Notes under the pieces: model-generated
Told to the model about the DNA's origin: nothing
The model's input: the letters and a program-made list of their open reading frames with translations, nothing else
The model's database searches: none
In this document: positions 45,701 to 53,251 of the stretch, piece after piece
Layout: every line of letters begins with the position of its first letter
How positions within the stretch are numbered: position 1 is the first letter of the stretch
Program-made: the position numbers and the translations under genes
DNA from: Candidatus Zixiibacteriota bacterium
Lineage (GTDB): Bacteria; Zixibacteria; MSB-5A5; WJJR01
Assembly: GCA_036397555.1 (NCBI GenBank)
Contig: DASWIS010000025.1
Location: forward strand, 1 to 64,000
Length of the DNA: 64,000 bases
Direction: 5' to 3'

Positions 45701-46164
45701 CCGTTGGTGATGACGAGCGTGTCGATCTCGAATGCCGATGGCGGACGCCCCGCTGCAGCCGAGCCGGTGTCGGTGAATAGCGATTGCAGGTAAGCAATGA
45801 CCGAATCGCGCGGCACAAAGATGCGCGGATTCGTGATGGCCAGGCGGCGAATGCGAAACTGCCCGCCCAGAATGTTCGAGGCACTGTACCTCGCCTCGAC
45901 CCGGCCGACCACCGCGACGGTATCGAGGGCGCCGTCGCCGTCGGTCGTGAGCACAACCGAGTCGGCGGCGATCCCATCGAGATAGGATCCCGACAGATCG
46001 CCGATCCTGATCTGAAGCCGAGTGGAGGAACCCAGCCGCTCGTTCAGCAGCGCGCTGGCCCTGTTTTTCAGCAACGAAGTCTGTGTCAGAACTATGACAC
46101 CGGTAATGACCAGCCCGACAAAGACCAAGACGATGATCAGCAGGATTTTGAAGAATTTGCTCAT
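42706..46164 (-). CDS. tamB: TamB-like translocation and assembly module protein (DUF490)
   Basis: 1152 residues. An N-terminal signal anchor (FKILLIIVLVFVGLVITG) precedes a very long beta-helical body of repeated hydrophobic strands, with the family's conserved DUF490 C-terminal region (about 800-1152; GHIKLLDFVDPLDNAQVDL, IEAEMSAQMRILRQ, DPALDIDVVFRIQQ). It ends RLNLHINWDY. TamB spans the periplasm and works with an Omp85 partner, here encoded immediately downstream with overlapping ends. Length is in the normal range. Confidence 0.9.
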   Translation of the reverse strand: MSKFFKILLIIVLVFVGLVITGVIVLTQTSLLKNRASALLNERLGSSTRLQIRIGDLSGSYLDGIAADSVVLTTDGDGALDTVAVVGRVEARYSASNILGGQFRIRRLAITNPRIFVPRDSVIAYLQSLFTDTGSAAAGRPPSAFEIDTLVITNGAILHADDSSIVAEAINLLLEIRQSGTGAHAVVHSGTAQVERLGTVTARADLHYVDRQVSFDSVAIRTNRSNIWLSGTSQHFTIKTTPIDLAEVELFRPIGVGGLLRFDGAIASDSTRDVWTLVGTVSGRLDRYELEDVRVRLSVDSTGVVVDSVAGHISGARWRGSGLLDWRLVPMAWSYEGAVSNFDLQRYVPNAVRTNISGNVSVAGHGSTEQDFVARCDVRLGAGAIAMIDMDAAIGLLTACAESLVVDGGFIVELNATRLSVSGRVDYNDSLDVVADFECSDLTAWREYLPVESLSGAGGGFVYFSGPTDDPDLSGVIESDSLRLFDLVTSSFHGRFHVPRFLSDPSGSLEAHLGSSDVWGIATDSITLSAAVAGHQITLDWIDWSTPGHHLEGAGVLDIAGDSIPLSLYPLSIDWDGRRYSAGDSLRFVFTPVGIDVRSLQFEGPLGILTANGRYDYDAGMSFVFSVDHFRLDAVRRWFLPHRPMDGLMVISGRIAGTVQSPTFAIDGTISDVEYDQRPYGDVTLAVSYADRRLDVANLHLQNDDFTVDIAGSFPIDLSPTPVGSRILDEPMRGRLIASGEVLDRLAVLQDQTLESIQGPFAISAIVEGTPHAPRLSGDAHLRGGHIKLLDFVDPLDNAQVDLILRQDTIIIERAEMVVGEGKDKGRVDASGSVRIVTYDDLDYNVRVKGHKVPARFEFVDWVAQADFDLTVRGSAPPFMSGTIRPQRFVDREPFDDDDAPRAEDTTLWDWDLTVDVPGNYWIHNDQIEAEMSAQMRILRQRGLINFVGEAEVVRGKVNFFDRVGRIERGVLTFDDPNTPDPALDIDVVFRIQQPRVEAAGPGATSEVVDLRMHVGGRASEPLIQPEPPYTEEDVLLLLAANATSATSGDPFADRLRFAATGLVFSEVQRAAARRLGLETFEIESGGSASDTRITIGRYLSPQFYLYGASPVASGSGQEVGFEYRFSRRLYLEGNRDRDNNYRLNLHINWDY

Positions 46165-46273
46165 CGATTAGGCATACGATTCCATGCACAACGTTGTGAG
46201 CCGTTGCAAGAGGATAGGATGCGCCCGCCTCCGGAGCAAGCGAAGCTCTGACGCGGCGTGGGCGGGGGACGCG

Positions 46274-47575
46274 TTACGGAGTCGTGGGTGAATCCGGAAC
46301 CTTGTCGATTTCGCGCCGAATGGAATCGAGAGTTTCGTGCATCTGCTCCATCCGTCCTCTCGGATCGCGCATGACAAGGGAATCCTGCAGTCCCGAGGAG
46401 GGAATGGGAGGTACAGCCAGACCGTGCTGCGACGCCATCGGCTGGTTTGACGGTAGGTCCGACGTGGAGCGCGGTCGGCCTGATGCGGAGCCCGCCGGGG
46501 CCGCTGTGAGTGATGCCGTCGGCTGATAAACATTGGGAATATCCGCGCGACCGGTCTGCACAACGATCTTCAACGGCAGTCCGCCACGGAGCACGTCAAA
46601 AAGCAGGCGCTGGCCGGGAATGGCCTGGGCCACCAGTTGCCGGAATCTTTGTACCGTCGGCACGTCCTGGCGGTCGATGGCGGTGATCACATCACCCAAC
46701 TTCATGCCGTAACGCGACGCAGGCGTCTGATCGACGACGCCGGTCACCAGGACGCCGTGTTGGGTTTTGAAGTGCGCAACGTGCCAGCCGGTGAGGTCCT
46801 CGACATACACACCGACATAGGCCGGGGCGTTCTCACCCGAATTGACGATGCGTGCCAACGAACGCACGGCATCGCCGATGGGAATCGCCAGCGAAACTGA
46901 AGAGGTCGGCAATTCAAGCCGTCGGCCGGGGATGGTCAGCGACACCTGATTCTCGCCACCGGGAAGGCGCAACGGGTCGACATAGTACGGTTCGGATATC
47001 TTGGCTTTGACAATTCCGACCACGCGCCCTTCGCTGTCGACTAACGCACCTCCCGAGTTGCCGGCCGAGATGCCCATCGTCAATTGAATCGTGCCATCGG
47101 GGCGGAATCCGTTGACAATTCCCCAGGTCATGGCGCCGGAAAAGCCATACGAATTGCCGATGGCGGAGACGATCGATCCCACACCCAATGACGCGGCATC
47201 CCCCAGACTGGCGGGCTGCAATCCGTTCGCGTTGATCTGGAGCACGGCCACCTGCCGGTCGGTCCCGACCAGCGCCGCTCGCAGGAGCCGTCCATCCCAC
47301 AACTCGACCCAGAAGTCATCGGCATCGGCAACCACGCGGGCCGTGGTGATGATCGTCCCTTCGCTGTCGGTGATAATCCCTGACCCGACCGACATCGAAC
47401 GATCCGATGAAACATCCGAGGCCGGCGCGCGGGGTATTCCGCGTACGGTGACGACCGACGGCGTGACACTCTCGGCGATCGCGCGGAGTTCCCGCTCCAA
47501 TGTGGCCAGGACACTCTGGCCCTGGGCAGCGGCAGGGAGCGTGAGCGCCGTGAGCAAACACACCAAGACCGGCAT
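46274..47575 (-). CDS. Degenerate HtrA/DegP-like protein with PDZ domain (two triad residues missing)
   Basis: 433 residues from the ATG at 47575 (MPVLVCLLTALTLP, signal peptide to AAAQG); TTG at 47647 or GTG at 47620 would lengthen it. The S1C fold is clear: SVGSGIITDSEGTIITT, VSAIGNSYGFSGAMTWGIV and GISAGNSGGALVDSEGRVVGI. But the catalytic His position reads Arg (TTARVV instead of TNxHVV, residue 80), and the Asp position reads Gln (RQVAVLQI instead of DLAVLKI, residue 108). Only the Ser (174) remains. A PDZ domain follows (about 250-340; YGMKLGDVITAIDRQDVP), then a Pro/Ser-rich tail. It is probably a non-proteolytic chaperone or scaffold in the periplasm. Confidence 0.8.
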   Translation of the reverse strand: MPVLVCLLTALTLPAAAQGQSVLATLERELRAIAESVTPSVVTVRGIPRAPASDVSSDRSMSVGSGIITDSEGTIITTARVVADADDFWVELWDGRLLRAALVGTDRQVAVLQINANGLQPASLGDAASLGVGSIVSAIGNSYGFSGAMTWGIVNGFRPDGTIQLTMGISAGNSGGALVDSEGRVVGIVKAKISEPYYVDPLRLPGGENQVSLTIPGRRLELPTSSVSLAIPIGDAVRSLARIVNSGENAPAYVGVYVEDLTGWHVAHFKTQHGVLVTGVVDQTPASRYGMKLGDVITAIDRQDVPTVQRFRQLVAQAIPGQRLLFDVLRGGLPLKIVVQTGRADIPNVYQPTASLTAAPAGSASGRPRSTSDLPSNQPMASQHGLAVPPIPSSGLQDSLVMRDPRGRMEQMHETLDSIRREIDKVPDSPTTP

Positions 47576-47760
47576 CAATACGTCGTTGATCGACCAAGCG
47601 CTCTTCAATTGTAGGGTCACCGTTCGCAAATCGTCATTCGCCTCCAATCAACGTGATTTCTATTCATCGGCGTTCTGAGATCCCATTCCAGTACTTGTAC
47701 CCCGACGACTCCCAAGGGTCCCCACGATCTTGGCATTGTGACAGAAAGTTCACGACAGCA

Positions 47761-47783
47761 AAACGGCCCCACAGGGGCCGTTT
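47761..47783 (-). terminator. Intrinsic terminator of the ECF sigma/anti-sigma operon
   Basis: aaacggcccc and ggggccgttt pair perfectly over ten bases with a three-base loop, 23 bases after the anti-sigma stop. On the minus strand the second arm runs into TTTT, giving a short U-tract. The A/T-flanked hairpin could also work in the other direction. Confidence 0.75.
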
Positions 47784-47805
47784 CAGAGCGATCAGTGGGA
47801 AGCTT

Positions 47806-48465
47806 TCAATAACTGACCTGTTGCATCATTTGATCGGAACGGACGACCGGCATCACGTATTCGGTACCCGGTGCCGCCATTGCTGTGTCGGCGATCTCGT
47901 CGCCGCCGAGGATGTAGTTCCGCGGCAGTTTGTGATCGGCGAGGTACTGTTCCTGCAAACGGCGCATTTCCGGCGAGAGGCCATCGACCGGCGACCACTG
48001 CGGCGGCACGACCGATTGGTTGTCGCCGAGTCCCAACGCGGCGTCGCGGGCCAACTCGCCATCCTGCCCGATCCGGGCATTCTCCGCCGCCACTGCCTGA
48101 CGGTCGCGATAGCTCGAGTACTGGAACGATCCAAACGCGATCAGGACCAGTGCGGCGGCCATCGCGAAGGCATACGCCGGACGCCACTGCAGTCGCGGCA
48201 CAGCCGCGAACCATCCGCGACGCACAACTGGAGACGGGACCGGTTCCGCACGCTGGATGGCCGACCGCAATCGGAGGTTAAAATCGGGACGCACCGACAC
48301 GGGTTCCATGCGCGAGGCGGTCGCGGTCAATTCGGCGAAATAGAACGACTCACGGCGGCACTCGGAGCACAGCTCCAAATGCGCGTTGAGACGCTTGCGC
48401 TGACGCTCCGAGAGCGTCTCGTCACATCGAGCGCACAGGTACCAGCGAGCCTTCCGACAACGCAC
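47806..48465 (-). CDS. Anti-sigma factor with zinc-finger-like N-terminus
   Basis: 219 residues. The N-terminus has CARCDETLS and then HLELCSECRRE, the H-x3-C-x2-C anti-sigma zinc motif. A single membrane segment (AYAFAMAAALVLIAFGSF) lies at about 95-112. The C-terminal half is periplasmic and has no family resemblance I know. The start overlaps the sigma gene end by 44 bases, a layout that couples translation of sigma and its inhibitor. Release of sigma by an envelope signal is inferred from the membrane location. Confidence 0.86.
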   Translation of the reverse strand: MRCRKARWYLCARCDETLSERQRKRLNAHLELCSECRRESFYFAELTATASRMEPVSVRPDFNLRLRSAIQRAEPVPSPVVRRGWFAAVPRLQWRPAYAFAMAAALVLIAFGSFQYSSYRDRQAVAAENARIGQDGELARDAALGLGDNQSVVPPQWSPVDGLSPEMRRLQEQYLADHKLPRNYILGGDEIADTAMAAPGTEYVMPVVRSDQMMQQVSY

Positions 48466-49018
48466 GGCTTTGCTCCAGTTTCGGTTTGAGATCGTTTTTC
48501 AGCACGGCCCGCGCCCGGTTGACGCGTGATTTGACTGTACCCAATGGCACGCCCAGAATCTGGGCCACATCTTCGTACGGCAATTGCTCGACATCCCGCA
48601 GCAGGAATGCCGTCTTGTATTTTGTCGGCAGCTTCGTGATTGCGCCCTGCAGCAAGTGGCCGAGCGCCGACGGCCCCATTTTGGGATCGGGCAGATCAAT
48701 CCCTTTTTCGGCCAGTTCACCGATGTTGAAGAATTTCACCTTACGGCGCTTGCGCAATTCATTCTTCGCCAGATTCAACGCGATGGTGTAGACCCACGTC
48801 GAGAGGCAGTATGAGAAGTCGTAGTCCTGTCGATGTGTCCAGACACGCAAGAAGGTCTCCTGTACGAGATCTTCGGCTTCGTTTTGGTCACCGAGCATGC
48901 GGTAAATGACATTGACCAGCCGCGTTTTGTAACGGTCGACGAGTGTTTCGAACGCGTCGAAGTCATCCTTTTGGATGCGACGCATCAAACCGTGGTCTAT
49001 CGCCTTGGCTGTCTCCAT
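48422..49018 (-). CDS. ECF (group IV) RNA polymerase sigma factor
   Basis: 198 residues with AAAGGAG upstream of the ATG. Region 2 is seen in FETLVDRYKTRLVNVIYRMLG and AEDLVQETFLRVW; region 4 in LPTKYKTAFLLRDVEQLPYEDVAQILG followed by VPLGTVKSRVNRARAVLK. Length and spacing are normal for an RpoE-like sigma. It is the first gene of a two-gene operon with its anti-sigma. A GGAAC box at 49087-49091, 68 bases before the start, could be its own target (autoregulation), weakly supported. Confidence 0.93.
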   Translation of the reverse strand: METAKAIDHGLMRRIQKDDFDAFETLVDRYKTRLVNVIYRMLGDQNEAEDLVQETFLRVWTHRQDYDFSYCLSTWVYTIALNLAKNELRKRRKVKFFNIGELAEKGIDLPDPKMGPSALGHLLQGAITKLPTKYKTAFLLRDVEQLPYEDVAQILGVPLGTVKSRVNRARAVLKNDLKPKLEQSRALSEGSLVPVRSM

Positions 49019-49311
49019 TTTGTCTCCTTTAGGAGTACCGGTCTGATCCTCGTGCTCCCAAGATATACACGGGCAAGCCCCGTGCCGTTCCTGAAATCTG
49101 CTACGGAGTGACCACTACCAAAGGTTCGCACGTCTCGAATAAAATGTAACTAACAGTGGTACAATATGTTACGAGTATGGCTCCGTTTGATTAGCGCGCT
49201 GCTTGAACGACAAATACTGCAACGGAGTACCCGTTGCCGGCTCGAGTTCGGTGCAGCCGGGAAAAGGACACGCACAATAAGGGGACGAGTTGGGCATTGA
49301 GTTGGTCGCCA

Positions 49312-50688
49312 ATGAATACCACCTTCGAGGCCGTGATCAAGCCCGAGTGCATGGAAGCAACTGCGGAGTGTTGCAATTTTCTGCCGCGCCCCGGGCTGCT
49401 TCATGAGTCGTTTCGCGGCGAGGGCGTGCTTGGCAGATTTGCGGCTGACTGTGCGCACTGGCAAATCGACGATCTCGCCGGCTCGGCGAATATCTCGGGC
49501 CAGGGCGACTCGCTGACCGCGCTCGCCTCGTGGCATGAGCAGATCAAGACCAGAGCCCCGGAGGCGATCCTCATCGGATATGTCGCCTACGAAATGGGTT
49601 ACGCCTGGATAGGACTTAAATCGGAGAAACCGTCGGCGCTGGGATACCCCCTGATGCAGTTTTTCGCGTTCGAGCATTCAGAACCGGTTACGGTCCCGGT
49701 CCGTGCGGGAAAGCGGCTTGGCCAACGGTACGATTTGTTCGACTGGGATTCTGTGTTCTCGCATCGGCGGATCGCGCCCCGGCAGACACGCGCCCAGTAC
49801 AAAGCCGCCATTCGCAGGATCAGCGATCACATCGCCGAAGGTGATATCTACCAGGCGAATTACACGCAGGCATTCGACGTCACGACCGATCTGACCGCGG
49901 TTCAGATTGCGGAACGGTTTGCGGATCGCTCCCCCAGCCCGTACGGAATCCACGTGAGCTATCCGAGAGTGGTGCTGCGGCCGACGCGAATGGGAGCGAA
50001 GGAATACCCCGCACTCTCTGTGCACTCCGTCTCACCCGAGTTGTTCTTTCGCCTGCGGAGCGGCCGGATCGAGACGCGCCCGATCAAGGGGACAATCGCT
50101 CGTGGCGCGGACGAACAGGAAGACCGTTGCCGGCTGCGTCGATTGCTCGCCAGCGACAAAAACCGCGCCGAGCTGCTGATGATCACCGATCTGGAGCGCA
50201 ACGATGTCGGACAGATCGCCGAAGTGGGTTCCGTCGACACGATTGCGCTATGCCGGCCGCGGGCGACGGCGGCAGTGTGGCATTTGGAATCGGTCGTGAG
50301 AGGAACCATGCGACCGTCCCTGAACTGGACCCACGCGATGCGTGCGCTCTTCCCCGGAGGATCGGTGACCGGCGCTCCCAAACGGCGTGCGATGGAGATT
50401 CTCGATCGATTGGAGCCAGTGCCACGCGGGGTCTATTGTGGCGCCCTGGGATGGGTCGATGCCGGAGGCAATGCCGAATTCGCACTGGCGATACGCACGG
50501 CGGTGAAAATCGGCCGCACGGTACGGATTTTCGGCGGCGGTGGGATCGTCGCTGATTCGGACCCCGACGATGAATACGACGAATCACTTGTCAAGATCGC
50601 CCCGATGATGGATGCTTTGCTCAACGATGACGACGAGGCGACTGCGCGCAGAGCCAACCTGGCGAACGCCGCGGCGACGACCCCATAG
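49312..50688 (+). CDS. pabB: Aminodeoxychorismate synthase component I
   Basis: 458 residues from 49312 (MNTTFEAVIKPECM). Chorismate to aminodeoxychorismate for folate synthesis. Motifs: ISDHIAEGDIYQANYTQAF, SPELFFRL, TRPIKGTIARG (the nucleophilic lysine of PabB), ELLMITDLERNDVG and LFPGGSVTGAPKRRAMEI. The PIKGT motif separates it from anthranilate synthase (PIAGT). The glutaminase subunit PabA is not in the window. The lyase for its product is the next, overlapping gene. Confidence 0.92.
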   Translation: MNTTFEAVIKPECMEATAECCNFLPRPGLLHESFRGEGVLGRFAADCAHWQIDDLAGSANISGQGDSLTALASWHEQIKTRAPEAILIGYVAYEMGYAWIGLKSEKPSALGYPLMQFFAFEHSEPVTVPVRAGKRLGQRYDLFDWDSVFSHRRIAPRQTRAQYKAAIRRISDHIAEGDIYQANYTQAFDVTTDLTAVQIAERFADRSPSPYGIHVSYPRVVLRPTRMGAKEYPALSVHSVSPELFFRLRSGRIETRPIKGTIARGADEQEDRCRLRRLLASDKNRAELLMITDLERNDVGQIAEVGSVDTIALCRPRATAAVWHLESVVRGTMRPSLNWTHAMRALFPGGSVTGAPKRRAMEILDRLEPVPRGVYCGALGWVDAGGNAEFALAIRTAVKIGRTVRIFGGGGIVADSDPDDEYDESLVKIAPMMDALLNDDDEATARRANLANAAATTP

Positions 50689-51541
50689 CGATTGTGCGGC
50701 GGCCTGCATCAACGGCCGAATCGTTTCTTCCCGATCGGCACTCATTCCCGTCGACGACTGGGGCTTCCTGTATGGGTGGGGCGTCTTCGAGACTATCCGT
50801 CTTCATCGCAGGCGGGCGCTGTTTCTGGATCGACACCTGGAACGGATGGAATCCACGGCGGCCGCATTGCGCCTCCCGGGGGGCGTCGCCCCGGACTCCT
50901 GGCGACAAGACGTCGAGCGAACAATTCGTCGCTCACAACTCTCAGAGGGGGCCATCAACCTATACTGGACGCTGGGTGCACCGGGAACAATCGCGTCAAG
51001 TCGAATTGTCTGCATTCGTCCGAGGCCGCGTATCCACCGCCGTCCATTGCGTGTCTGGGTCGCGCCGTGGCGCGTGGAGCCGACGTCACCGGGAGTCGGC
51101 GTCAAGACAATGGCGTACTTCCCAAACATGTTTGCGCTCTCGTGCGCCTGGCGGGAGGGCTACGACACCGCCATCCTCCTCAACACACAGGATCGCCTCG
51201 CCGATGCCGCTACATCTTCGGTTTTCATCATCGAAAAAGACCGCATCGTGACACCTTCGCTGGGCGAGGGGGCTCTGCCGGGTGTCACGCGCGGCTTGGT
51301 CCTCACCCTGGCAAGAGAATTGGGACTCAATCCACGCGAGGCACCGATCACTTGGCGACGGTTCCTCGCCTCTGACGGGGTCTTCCTGACCTCGACACTA
51401 CGGAGTCTCTCCTTGGTGGGACAAATCGGTGATATCCGTTGTCGGCCAACACGTTCTGCCCTCCGGCTACTGGGAACACTGCAAGCACGATACAGCCGCT
51501 TGGTTTCAGCGGAGATTCGGCGCATCCCATCGGCGTTTTAG
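50612..51541 (+). CDS. pabC: Aminodeoxychorismate lyase (class IV aminotransferase fold)
   Basis: 309 residues from 50612, overlapping pabB by 77 bases; a Met at 50627 is the alternative. The conserved domain (NGRIV...) begins only about 30 residues in, right after the pabB stop, and no start codon lies closer. Motifs: WGFLYGWGVFETIRLH, FLDRHLERM, and the distal VFLTSTLRSL. The PLP lysine position reads VKTMAYFPNMFAL. Overlap with pabB implies strict coupling. A D-amino-acid or branched-chain aminotransferase is less likely given the neighbour. Confidence 0.86.
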   Translation: MLCSTMTTRRLRAEPTWRTPRRRPHSDCAAACINGRIVSSRSALIPVDDWGFLYGWGVFETIRLHRRRALFLDRHLERMESTAAALRLPGGVAPDSWRQDVERTIRRSQLSEGAINLYWTLGAPGTIASSRIVCIRPRPRIHRRPLRVWVAPWRVEPTSPGVGVKTMAYFPNMFALSCAWREGYDTAILLNTQDRLADAATSSVFIIEKDRIVTPSLGEGALPGVTRGLVLTLARELGLNPREAPITWRRFLASDGVFLTSTLRSLSLVGQIGDIRCRPTRSALRLLGTLQARYSRLVSAEIRRIPSAF

Positions 51542-51558
51542 GGCCATCGATTTCGCTG

Positions 51559-51587
51559 TTGACAGACTCTGAAGCCGCCCGGATGTT
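51559..51587 (+). promoter_or_regulatory. Weak promoter candidate before the barrel protein gene
   Basis: TTGACA at 51559-51564 is a perfect -35 box; the -10 region 17 bases on (GATGTT) is poor. The gene starts at 51627 and follows pabC by 85 bases, so its own promoter is likely, but the exact site is uncertain. Confidence 0.32.
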
Positions 51588-51626
51588 TTAGTTGGCGGGG
51601 AGTCTAAATCCGAGAGGGGTAGGCCA

Positions 51627-52442
51627 ATGATTACAAAGAGATTCTTGGGGCAAGGGATAGGTGTCTTCGTAGGTACCCTCCTGGTGTGCCTGGCGACCGA
51701 CGCGCAGGCGCAGCGTCGGGGACCCGGATCATACGAAGCGGGCAGCGCGCCATATCAGCCGCCGCGCCGAATGGTTGATGCGCCGACGGCGGGAACGCTA
51801 TTGAAGGGAACCTTCGATACCGAGCTGCGGGCATTTCCCGGGGGCGGCATGCTGGGGGTGCTGCAGGTCGGGCTGACCAATCAATGGATGATCGGTCTGG
51901 GATATGGCGGGACGCAAATCATCTCCGCGAACGATCCGAATTGGAATCCCCGCATGAACTTTCTGACCAAACTACAGTTGCTTGGCGAAACCGATATGAT
52001 GCCCGCCATTGCCGTCGGATTCGAGGAGCAGGGGTTTGGGGCGTGGGTCGATTCGCTGGACCGTTATGAGAACAAATCGAAGGGATTCTTCGCGGTTGTG
52101 TCGAAGGGATACATCAGCCGCGGATTCATCTCCTCGATCCACGGGGGTGTCAATTATTCCCGCGAGTACGACGACAAGGACAAGGATGTGAACTTTTTCT
52201 TCGGCGCCGACATGCGATTTGAGAACAATTTCGGCTTCGTGGCCGAGTACGACATGGCCCTCAACGACGACAAGGAACCGTTATCGCTCGGCGAAGGGTA
52301 CGGCTACCTCAATGCGGGAGTGCGCTGGACTGTGCTCAATCGCATTTTCATGGAGGGGCATCTGAAGGATCTCCTCTCCAATCGCAAAGACACCAAAACA
52401 ATCGGCCGGGAACTGCGCATTATCTACGTGGAAGCCTTTTGA
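51627..52442 (+). CDS. Predicted outer-membrane barrel protein of unknown function
   Basis: 271 residues. A signal peptide ends near AQAQ; the mature part starts with a Gly/Pro/Tyr-rich segment. Alternating strands (MLGVLQVGLTNQWMIGLGYG, GFFAVVSKGYISRGFISSIHGG, FFFGADMRFENNFGFVAEYD, GYGYLNAGVRWTVLN) suggest a small barrel. The C-terminus (IIYVEAF) ends in phenylalanine, as outer-membrane barrels often do. GAGGGG lies upstream of the ATG. No family recognised with confidence. A terminator hairpin follows at 52468-52504. Confidence 0.7.
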   Translation: MITKRFLGQGIGVFVGTLLVCLATDAQAQRRGPGSYEAGSAPYQPPRRMVDAPTAGTLLKGTFDTELRAFPGGGMLGVLQVGLTNQWMIGLGYGGTQIISANDPNWNPRMNFLTKLQLLGETDMMPAIAVGFEEQGFGAWVDSLDRYENKSKGFFAVVSKGYISRGFISSIHGGVNYSREYDDKDKDVNFFFGADMRFENNFGFVAEYDMALNDDKEPLSLGEGYGYLNAGVRWTVLNRIFMEGHLKDLLSNRKDTKTIGRELRIIYVEAF

Positions 52443-52467
52443 TCGAGTGCGTGTATTCCGTACTTTT

Positions 52468-52504
52468 GTGCCCGTCGGCGATCTCGGTTCTTTCCGACGG
52501 GCAC
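52468..52504 (+). terminator. Terminator hairpin after the barrel protein gene
   Basis: gtgcccgtcgg (52468-52478) and ccgacgggcac (52494-52504) pair perfectly over eleven bases with a 15-base loop, starting 26 bases after the stop and followed by attcttt. Confidence 0.65.
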
Positions 52505-52613
52505 ATTCTTTGCAGGCATGGGGGCGGTTGGGAGGGAACCCCTTCTGTCCATGGGGGTTTGATGAGTAGGCGGCCCGCTTTTTGGGCAGAGCGAGTATTG
52601 TCGACGAACACAA

Positions 52614-53249
52614 ATGATGCGTCCCCAACCCATAATGAGCGGTCGTCGGTGGTTGCGGCTGTGCGCCGCGCCGCTGACACTGGTTGCGGTGTTCGGCTTG
52701 TTCGGGTGTTACACGGTCCTCAAACACCCGATCACGGCGCAGGAGGGACCGGAGCGCTCTCCGCATCCGCAGGAGTACTACCGCCAGAATTGCGTCGATT
52801 GCCACGCCGATTACAACGAGTACCCGTACGGGTACTTCTATGGCGAGTACCCGGAGCACTATTTCGAGTATCCGCGCTGGGGGCACTACTACGCGTATCC
52901 GTGGTGGTGGGATCACTACTGGTACGGCGATTCGCCTGACGAATCGGTGGATGGTGAGCAGGGTCCGATGGCGCCTCGACGGGGCGGAATGCTGCCGCCG
53001 TACATCCACGGCGCACCGGCAACCAATACCGGCGGACTGGGCGCGCGAGGGAGCTCATCTGGAGCCGGCACGCCTCCTCCCAAGGGTGGAACGGAAACCG
53101 GGACGGCCGGAACAGTGATTCGCGATGGACGGGTCAAGACGCGCGTCGTTGTGCCGGCGGAGTCGCCGGACGGTTCGGATTCAAATGGGACAGTCAAACA
53201 GACCGATCAACAGAAGGCGCCGCGTCGTGGCGGCGGCACACCCAGGTAG
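52614..53249 (+). CDS. Tyr-rich lipoprotein with a single CXXCH motif
   Basis: 211 residues. The hydrophobic segment LTLVAVFGLFGC ends in a lipobox, so lipid anchoring is expected. Soon after is NCVDCHAD, a perfect CXXCH heme-attachment motif, and then an aromatic stretch with DYNEYPYGYFYGEYPEHYF and WWWDHYW. The C-terminal half is Gly/Pro/Thr-rich and looks disordered. Covalent heme is possible if a cytochrome c maturation system exists, which this window does not show. Start codons at 52614, 52617 and 52635 are all possible. The next gene starts two bases after its stop. Confidence 0.68.
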   Translation: MMRPQPIMSGRRWLRLCAAPLTLVAVFGLFGCYTVLKHPITAQEGPERSPHPQEYYRQNCVDCHADYNEYPYGYFYGEYPEHYFEYPRWGHYYAYPWWWDHYWYGDSPDESVDGEQGPMAPRRGGMLPPYIHGAPATNTGGLGARGSSSGAGTPPPKGGTETGTAGTVIRDGRVKTRVVVPAESPDGSDSNGTVKQTDQQKAPRRGGGTPR

Positions 53250-53251
53250 CC

